From Dechloromonas sp. HYN0024 (GTDB taxonomy: Bacteria > Pseudomonadota > Gammaproteobacteria > Burkholderiales > Rhodocyclaceae): DNA of 64,000 bases. The notes under the pieces are model-generated. The model had not been told where the DNA came from, searched no databases, and saw nothing but the letters and a program-made list of their open reading frames with translations. Position 1 is the stretch's first letter. Each line of letters starts with the position of its first letter. The stretch spans positions 1,258,501 to 1,322,500 of the forward strand of contig NZ_CP031842.1 of NCBI RefSeq assembly GCF_003441615.1, written 5' to 3'. Both the position numbers and the translations under genes were made by a program. Below, in pieces: positions 57,604 through 64,000 of the stretch.

Positions 57604-59141
57604 TAGTTGGGCGGGTGATCCAGGGCAAAGAATTCTAGCCCCTCATTGGCTTCCATGCATGCGCCGATTTGCCGGTGAAGCGATTGACCCGGCAGTTTCA
57701 GCATGATTTTCTGGCCGGTGCGGCAGGCGCCAGGCGCGGCGATCAGCCCGGCATGCTTGCCATAGGCTGGCAGACTGTGGAGAAAAACTGCCCGCTGTTC
57801 AGGTGTCTCGTCAGCCATGATATCGACCACGGAAACCTGCGGCGACATCAGTTGCAGGCCTAGTTCCAGACGAACATCGGAAGACGAGATGCGACGGACC
57901 AGACAGACATGAATCTTGCTCGACTCGCGCGGTTGCAGCGCGACGATATCGCCCGTGCCGAGATTTCGCTTCTCGCCCTTGATAAAGCGGAGCAGGAAAC
58001 CGTCAGGGCTTTCGTCGATCATGGCCCATTCGCTTGATGCGTAATCGCCACTGTCGTAACGGGAGGCGGCGTCAACCGAACGGCGGGACAGGGCATTGCC
58101 GTCGAGCAGGCTGAGGACCGAACCGAATCCACTGACCAGGTCGCCACGTGGCCGAAAGCGGGTCCGGCTGAAACGGCGGGCGCTTTTGCCGCTGATGGCC
58201 AGACGAAGGGTCTGCAGGAGGGCAGGTGAGGCGTTGAGGTCGGGGTCGATGACCTTGCCGGGACGACGGGTGATGTTTCGGTCAAGCGCCGCGATGACCT
58301 GGTTGCAATCGACCAGCAGCCCGCCAAAAACGGAGGTCCCGGCCGGGATGCGCATGAGCGGATAGCCCGGATTGCCTTCGTCGGGGCGAACGAGAAAGAA
58401 GTGATCGGTGTTTTTGCCGATGGTGATGCCGGTTTCCGGCGTGACTTCGCCAACCTGAGCATAAGCCGCCAGTTGCCGGGTGCAGATGTTGATCTTCTCG
58501 AGGTCGGTGCGGGGCAGTTTGGTGGGGTCAAGGTAGGCAAAAAGCAGGGCGCCGAGATATTCGTGCTCAATCGGTGCCGTTTCGCCATTGAGTGGTTTGC
58601 TGCGTTGGCCGCGCACCAGTTGGTAGAGTTCGTGCAGGGTGTGCCAGGAACTGGCCGAGGGCGTGGCATAGGCACGGTAGGCGAGCAACTGGCGGCGGGC
58701 GATCATGGCCATGGCGCGTTGCACGCTGCGATGGAAAAGGTGGCTCAAGCCACCGCCGGGGTGATCGCTGCTGATGCTTCGGGCAACGCCCGAATAAGCC
58801 AGGGCCAGGCCCTTGAGAAGGTTGTCGGCGTTCAGGGCGGAGGTGGCGGCATTGAGCGGCAGGGGCAGAACAGACTGGCCGATCTGTTTTTCGAGTGGGG
58901 GCAGAGCCTCCTCAGCCTCGAGCCGGACGTCTTCCAGCAGCTTGAAGCGCATGTGCAGGTTGGATTGCCCGCTGATGCTGGGCAGCACGCTGCCGGCGAG
59001 CCTGGCGATGGTTTCCTCGGGCGACAGGCCGGTGATCGTGTCGAGCAAACCGCGCACGGCAGCCGCACTTTTCTGTTCGGCGCTGGCTTGGCCGAAGGGA
59101 AAAAGTTCGCGAAGTACCCGCAGGGGAGAGTCCATGTTCAC
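57603..59141 (-). CDS. Uncharacterised protein with possible PilZ-like C-terminal domain
   Basis: The 512-residue cytoplasmic protein has a helical N-terminal part (1-200) without a known motif. In the C-terminal half, RxxxR (322-326, in ARRFSR) and DESPDG (376-381) match the two c-di-GMP contacts of PilZ domains, though the spacing of about 50 residues is longer than usual. It is translationally coupled to rlmJ. The start may be the GTG here or the ATG two codons in; neither has a strong ribosome site. The function is unknown. Confidence 0.7.
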   Translation of the reverse strand: MNMDSPLRVLRELFPFGQASAEQKSAAAVRGLLDTITGLSPEETIARLAGSVLPSISGQSNLHMRFKLLEDVRLEAEEALPPLEKQIGQSVLPLPLNAATSALNADNLLKGLALAYSGVARSISSDHPGGGLSHLFHRSVQRAMAMIARRQLLAYRAYATPSASSWHTLHELYQLVRGQRSKPLNGETAPIEHEYLGALLFAYLDPTKLPRTDLEKINICTRQLAAYAQVGEVTPETGITIGKNTDHFFLVRPDEGNPGYPLMRIPAGTSVFGGLLVDCNQVIAALDRNITRRPGKVIDPDLNASPALLQTLRLAISGKSARRFSRTRFRPRGDLVSGFGSVLSLLDGNALSRRSVDAASRYDSGDYASSEWAMIDESPDGFLLRFIKGEKRNLGTGDIVALQPRESSKIHVCLVRRISSSDVRLELGLQLMSPQVSVVDIMADETPEQRAVFLHSLPAYGKHAGLIAAPGACRTGQKIMLKLPGQSLHRQIGACMEANEGLEFFALDHPPN

Positions 59142-59223
59142 GGTGAGGGAATTGACATCTGGATTATCGGGCTATTTTATGGGAATTTCTGTGGAGTATT
59201 TCCACTTTACGTATACTTGCCCC

Positions 59224-59565
59224 ATGAATCTGACAGAACTGCTGCTGCTTCTCGTTCTCATCGCCGGTGTCTGGTTTTGGCTGGACAGCCTGAAAACCCG
59301 GGAAATCGGTGTCAAAGCCGCGCGCGATGCCTGCCACGACGAGGGACTCCAGTTCCTCGATGAAACGGTGGTCGGCCACTCACTGCGTCTGGCCCGCGAC
59401 GACGAAGGACGCCTCAAGCTGCGCCGAGTTTATTCTTTCGAATATAGCGATACGGGGAACGACCGGCGTCCTGGCAGCGTTACCATGCTCGGCCACGATG
59501 TCGAAATCCTGCACGTCCGTCCCCACCTTTACGTCATTCCGAACACCCATGAAACCCTCCATTGA
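59224..59565 (+). CDS. DUF3301 family small membrane-anchored protein
   Basis: The 113-residue protein has an N-terminal membrane helix (residues 3-19, LTELLLLLVLIAGVWFW) followed by DSLKTREIG and a soluble domain with RVYSFEYSDTGNDRRPGSV. It matches the DUF3301 pattern. The family has no known function. The next gene starts 17 bases before its stop. Confidence 0.85.
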   Translation: MNLTELLLLLVLIAGVWFWLDSLKTREIGVKAARDACHDEGLQFLDETVVGHSLRLARDDEGRLKLRRVYSFEYSDTGNDRRPGSVTMLGHDVEILHVRPHLYVIPNTHETLH

Positions 59566-60394
59566 ATCCATCGATTTCCACGGCATCGAAGCCCTGCGCC
59601 TGATCGGCCCGCGCGGGGCCACGGCCATCATTAGTAAACTGGGGGCGCAAGTTCTGTCCTGGGTGCCGCCCGATGGCAAGGAGCGTCTGTTTTTATCCGA
59701 TAACGCAGTTTTCGACGGCAGTGTCGCCATCCGTGGCGGCATTCCCGTCTGTTTCCCGCAATTTGGTCAACTCGGCGATCTGCCCCGGCACGGTCTGGTG
59801 CGGACCTGTCAATGGTCAGTCAATAGCCAGCGTGCCGGCGACGATTTCGCGCTGGTGACCATGGAGACGAGCAGCGACGAAGCAACCCTGACGCTCTGGC
59901 CGCATGCCTTTCATGCCGAACTGGCGCTGATGGTCGAAGCCGACCGAATCGACATGGAGTTGTGCATCACCAACACCGGCGGATCGCCGCTTTCGTTTAC
60001 CGGGGCGCTGCATACCTACCTGCGGGTGCCGCAGGTCGAGGAGGCGGTGCTCGAAGGGCTGCACGGACTGGAGTATCGCGATGCGCTCGACGACAACCGT
60101 GTGGTGCGTGAGGCGCATGAGGAATTGACGATTGATCGTGAAGTAGACCGGGTTTATCTCAACGCCAAGCGTCCGCAACTGTTGCACGCCGGAAAGCAGA
60201 GTCTGGCCATGCAAAATCAGGGCTTCCCCGATGTGGTCGTGTGGAATCCCTTTGTCGACCGCTGTGCCGAGATGAAGGACATGCCAGCCAACGGTTGGCG
60301 CCACATGCTCTGTGTCGAGGCGGCGGCCACCCGGCCGATTACCTTGCCGGCGGGCGAGGAGTGGTACGGGCGGCAGACGCTGGTCGTCGTCTGA
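59549..60394 (+). CDS. D-hexose-6-phosphate mutarotase (YeaD family)
   Basis: The 281-residue protein is a galactose-mutarotase-fold aldose epimerase of the YeaD type. Key parts are GGIPVCFPQFG near 70, LPRHGLVRT (catalytic His near 86) and SFTGALHTYLRV. It interconverts anomers of hexose 6-phosphates. The ATG at 59549 lies within the end of the DUF3301 gene, so the two are co-expressed. Confidence 0.92.
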   Translation: MKPSIESIDFHGIEALRLIGPRGATAIISKLGAQVLSWVPPDGKERLFLSDNAVFDGSVAIRGGIPVCFPQFGQLGDLPRHGLVRTCQWSVNSQRAGDDFALVTMETSSDEATLTLWPHAFHAELALMVEADRIDMELCITNTGGSPLSFTGALHTYLRVPQVEEAVLEGLHGLEYRDALDDNRVVREAHEELTIDREVDRVYLNAKRPQLLHAGKQSLAMQNQGFPDVVVWNPFVDRCAEMKDMPANGWRHMLCVEAAATRPITLPAGEEWYGRQTLVVV

Positions 60395-60520
60395 GGGGCC
60401 GGCATTCGCCTGCGCCGGCAAATTTGATGTGCATTAGAGCGGGGCGGGGCCTCTTTTCGTTAGTCTCGGTCAATAGCGCAGCCACGCCAACGGGGCGGCT
60501 GTCTTTTGATCGGACCGGCC

Positions 60521-61252
60521 ATGACTCTTTCCCCTCTTACCTTTGCCAGCCTGCGTCAGGCACTGGCTGAAGGCTGGCATATCGCCAGCGCAACACGCAG
60601 GATCAGCTTTGTCTATGCACTGATATTCACGCTTGGCGGACTGCTCATCATCGGCAGCCTGCTGGCCCTCGGCTGGACACCTTTCATCATTGCAGCAGCT
60701 GGTGGCTTCATGCTGGTCGGGCCAATCACCATGGCCGGATTTTTTGGTATCGCCGGGGCGCTTGACGGCGGCCAGCCCGTCGGTCCCGGCAGTATCGCCA
60801 GCGGCTTTGTCCGGGCTTCGCCGGCGCTCTGGGCGCTGGCCCTGGTTTGCGGGCTACTGTTCATGATCTTTATGACCGATGCGGCCATCCTCTACGCCTA
60901 CGTGGTGGGGGTGACCCCGGTCTGGCTGGATAATTTGTTGCCGGCCAACAGCAATGTGCTCGCCTTTGTCCGCTGGGCTGGAATCTCGGGCTTCGTGCTG
61001 GCCTTGTTGCTCTACGCCATCGCGGCATTTTCCACGCCCCTGCTGTGCGAACGCCGGGCCGGGCTGGTCGAGGCGGTGGCAACCAGCGTCCGTATCGTCT
61101 TCGCAAACTTCGCGCCGGCCATTGTCTGGGCATTTCTGCTATCGACGGTCGTCATCGGCAGCATTCTTCTATTGCCCCTGCTGCCCCTGACCCTGCCGTG
61201 GCTAGCCTACGCCAGTCGCGCCTTGTACCGGCAGGCACTGCCGGTTGCGTAA
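60521..61252 (+). CDS. DUF2189 family integral membrane protein
   Basis: The 243-residue protein has six hydrophobic segments and the DUF2189 pattern: LREGWxxAxRR-like start (ALAEGWHIAS), FMLVGPITMAGFFGIAGAL, SGFVRASPALWALALV and FSTPLLCERRAGLVEAVATS. The family has no known function; some members lie near respiratory genes. Start is ATG at 60521. A small CG-rich stem (CAGCC...GGCTG) followed by TCTTTT lies just upstream. Confidence 0.85.
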   Translation: MTLSPLTFASLRQALAEGWHIASATRRISFVYALIFTLGGLLIIGSLLALGWTPFIIAAAGGFMLVGPITMAGFFGIAGALDGGQPVGPGSIASGFVRASPALWALALVCGLLFMIFMTDAAILYAYVVGVTPVWLDNLLPANSNVLAFVRWAGISGFVLALLLYAIAAFSTPLLCERRAGLVEAVATSVRIVFANFAPAIVWAFLLSTVVIGSILLLPLLPLTLPWLAYASRALYRQALPVA

Positions 61253-61279
61253 GCGCCGGTGCTTGGCCGGCGGCAAAGG

Positions 61280-61285
61280 TATAAT
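61280..61285 (+). promoter_or_regulatory. Possible -10 element of prfC
   Basis: TATAAT at 61280-61285 lies 30 bases before the prfC GTG. The -35 region (around 61257-61262) is poor, so this is a tentative promoter. Confidence 0.4.
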
Positions 61286-61315
61286 TGCCGCCTTTCCGCA
61301 TTCCCAAGCACCGCC

Positions 61316-62890
<1,575 letters not shown>

Positions 62891-62892
62891 GC

Positions 62893-63345
62893 ATGACCGT
62901 CCGGGTACAGGAAGCCGATTTCGATCTGGGTGCCGAATTGCTGGCGCTCCGTGCGGCTGATGCCCGGATTGGCGCACTGGCCAGTTTTCTCGGCCTGGTC
63001 CGCGACATGAATGATGGGGCCAGCGTCGCCGAAATGATGCTGGAGCACTACCCCGGCATGACCGAAAAGGCACTCGACGAGATCGTTGCCGAGGCGAAAG
63101 GCCGCTGGGACATCTACGACGCACTGGTCATCCACCGCGTCGGACCACTCCAGCCCTGCGACCAGATCGTCCTGGTCGCCGTAACCAGCGCCCACCGCGG
63201 CGAAGCCTTCGCCGCCTGCGAATTCATCATGGATTACCTGAAAACCCGCGCCCCCTTCTGGAAGCGCGAAGCTACCCCGCAAGGTGCCCGCTGGGTCGAC
63301 GCCCGCGACACCGACGACAGCGCGGCAGCGCGCTGGCAGAAGTAG
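62893..63345 (+). CDS. moaE: Molybdopterin synthase catalytic subunit
   Basis: The 150-residue enzyme builds the dithiolene of molybdopterin from precursor Z using sulfur on MoaD. The MoaE pattern is clear: GALASFLGLVRD near 27, MLEHYPGMTEKAL near 54, HRVGPLQPCDQIVLVAVTS near 81, and the active-site Lys in FWKREATPQGARWVD. No other moa gene is adjacent. It is the last gene before the IS element. Confidence 0.95.
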   Translation: MTVRVQEADFDLGAELLALRAADARIGALASFLGLVRDMNDGASVAEMMLEHYPGMTEKALDEIVAEAKGRWDIYDALVIHRVGPLQPCDQIVLVAVTSAHRGEAFAACEFIMDYLKTRAPFWKREATPQGARWVDARDTDDSAAARWQK

Positions 63346-63529
63346 AAATTACGGCGTCGCCAGTTGGATTTATTGTGCGGTGCGGCGGTTGGACTGGCGG
63401 TTCTGGGGACGGCTCTTTTCGGCCCAGAGCGTGTAAAAACGCTGCGCAGATCTACCCCACGGAAAGTTGTCGCAAGTAGTTTGGCTGTAGCAAGGCAGAA
63501 ATATTGATTGGGAAGCGCAATGGGCAAAG

Positions 63530-63550
63530 CAAAAAGGCCCTATTGGGCCT
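63530..63550 (-). terminator. Intrinsic terminator of the transposase gene
   Basis: On the minus strand AGGCCC-AATA-GGGCCT is followed by TTTTTGC. The hairpin overlaps the transposase stop codon (TAG at 63542-63540), so the IS gene ends in its own terminator. Confidence 0.8.
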
Positions 63551-64000
63551 GCATCGCTCCAATTAATGCCGCAACTCCCAATATTTTCATCACCCGCTTC
63601 AAATTGTAGGCAAGCACCTGCAAACTCATTTCGGCACTAACTCGATCCAGTGTTCGAGTCAGGAAATGAGCGCCACCCATCCATAACTTGAGAGTACCAA
63701 AGGGATGTTCAACCGTCTGGCGGCGGATGCGCATGCTGTCAGGAGCCTGGTCTAGCCGAATCTGCATCTCTTCGAGCACCGTTTGATGCTCCCAGCGACT
63801 AACGCGTCGGTAATCACTTGGTGTGCATTGTTCCTTGATAGTGCAGCGCGGGCAGTGCGAACTCCAGTAGCGGTGAAGTTTCAACCCAGCTTCGATGCGT
63901 GAGAAGCGCCAGATCAAACGCTGTCCTGCCGGGCACTGATACTCATTGGCTGCCGGATCGTAAATGAAGTCGGCCTTATCGAAACGGCCATCGGCCTTGG
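63540..64000 (-). mobile_element. IS1182-like transposase, C-terminal part, cut by window edge
   Basis: About 153 codons are visible, read leftward from the window edge, in an open frame to the stop at 63540. The sequence has a zinc-finger-like region (CPAGQRLIW then CPRCTIKEQC) and EHPFGTLKLWMGG..LTRTL, the region with the last catalytic Glu of the DDE fold. The end is the conserved LQVLAYNLKRVMKILG tail of IS1182-type transposases. No inverted repeat can be confirmed, since the other end is outside. The right end of the element probably lies between moaE and 63530. Confidence 0.85.

Noticed and set aside
60398..60419. GCCGGC...GCCGGC repeat after the mutarotase gene as a terminator
   Set aside because: The arms are self-palindromic, the loop is long and only AAATTT follows; not convincing as an intrinsic terminator.

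Overview
The window looks like a chromosomal segment of a GC-rich betaproteobacterium of the Rhodocyclales, most like Dechloromonas/Azonexus. This placement rests on recalled gene content, not on a database search. Supporting features are a Sec-exported clade II nitrous oxide reductase with c-type cytochromes, a RegB/RegA redox pair, pyruvate:ferredoxin oxidoreductase, bacteriohemerythrin and many c-di-GMP proteins. Most genes lie in compact operons with 1-17 base overlaps. No rRNA, CRISPR array, prophage or integrative element is visible. Mobile DNA is limited to one IS1182-like transposase cut by the right edge.

Region 1 (1-10 kb) is respiratory. On the minus strand are nosZ (574-2856), a small cytochrome c and the start of another exported protein. 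Divergent from them is a copper-delivery operon (YtkA-like protein, SCO1, PCuAC). Next come a PAS-GGDEF-EAL protein overlapping a bacteriohemerythrin, and regB-regA divergent from a c4-like diheme cytochrome. Two near-identical 17-bp inverted repeats, upstream of nosZ (2930-2946) and between regB and the cytochrome (8845-8861), resemble the RegA/RegR box. They suggest that the local redox two-component system controls N2O respiration and its own operon.

Region 2 (10-20 kb) holds housekeeping genes: methyltransferase, M18 aminopeptidase, lipase-like hydrolase, dnaQ, rnhA, an HD-GYP protein and a DUF1329 protein. A gene-poor, more AT-rich stretch (17.7-19.1 kb) follows with one orphan secreted protein. 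Region 3 (19-27 kb) is an MFS transporter and a complete RND tripartite pump with a divergent TetR repressor and an AcrR-like operator.

Region 4 (27-40 kb) has gloB, a CheY-like regulator with a REC-GGDEF cyclase, and a run of DUF748, rmuC, DUF3293 and a kinase-HDOD-GAF fusion. It continues with a Gate-domain membrane protein, a VF530 protein, a cupin and prfB with its programmed +1 frameshift. Region 5 (40-50 kb) has nifJ with a dihydroorotate dehydrogenase-like gene, tRNA-Val, a second HD-GYP protein, rimO, an FAD-linked oxidase and a histidine kinase. Region 6 (50-64 kb) has hslO with an altered zinc site, an ArsC/YffB-like gene, tex, fliW, gamma-carbonic anhydrase, a MazG-like enzyme, rlmJ, a candidate PilZ-like protein, a YeaD-type mutarotase, prfC and moaE, then the truncated IS.

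The main themes are redox-responsive anaerobic respiration and dense c-di-GMP signalling: two GGDEF proteins, two HD-GYP proteins and a possible PilZ receptor.
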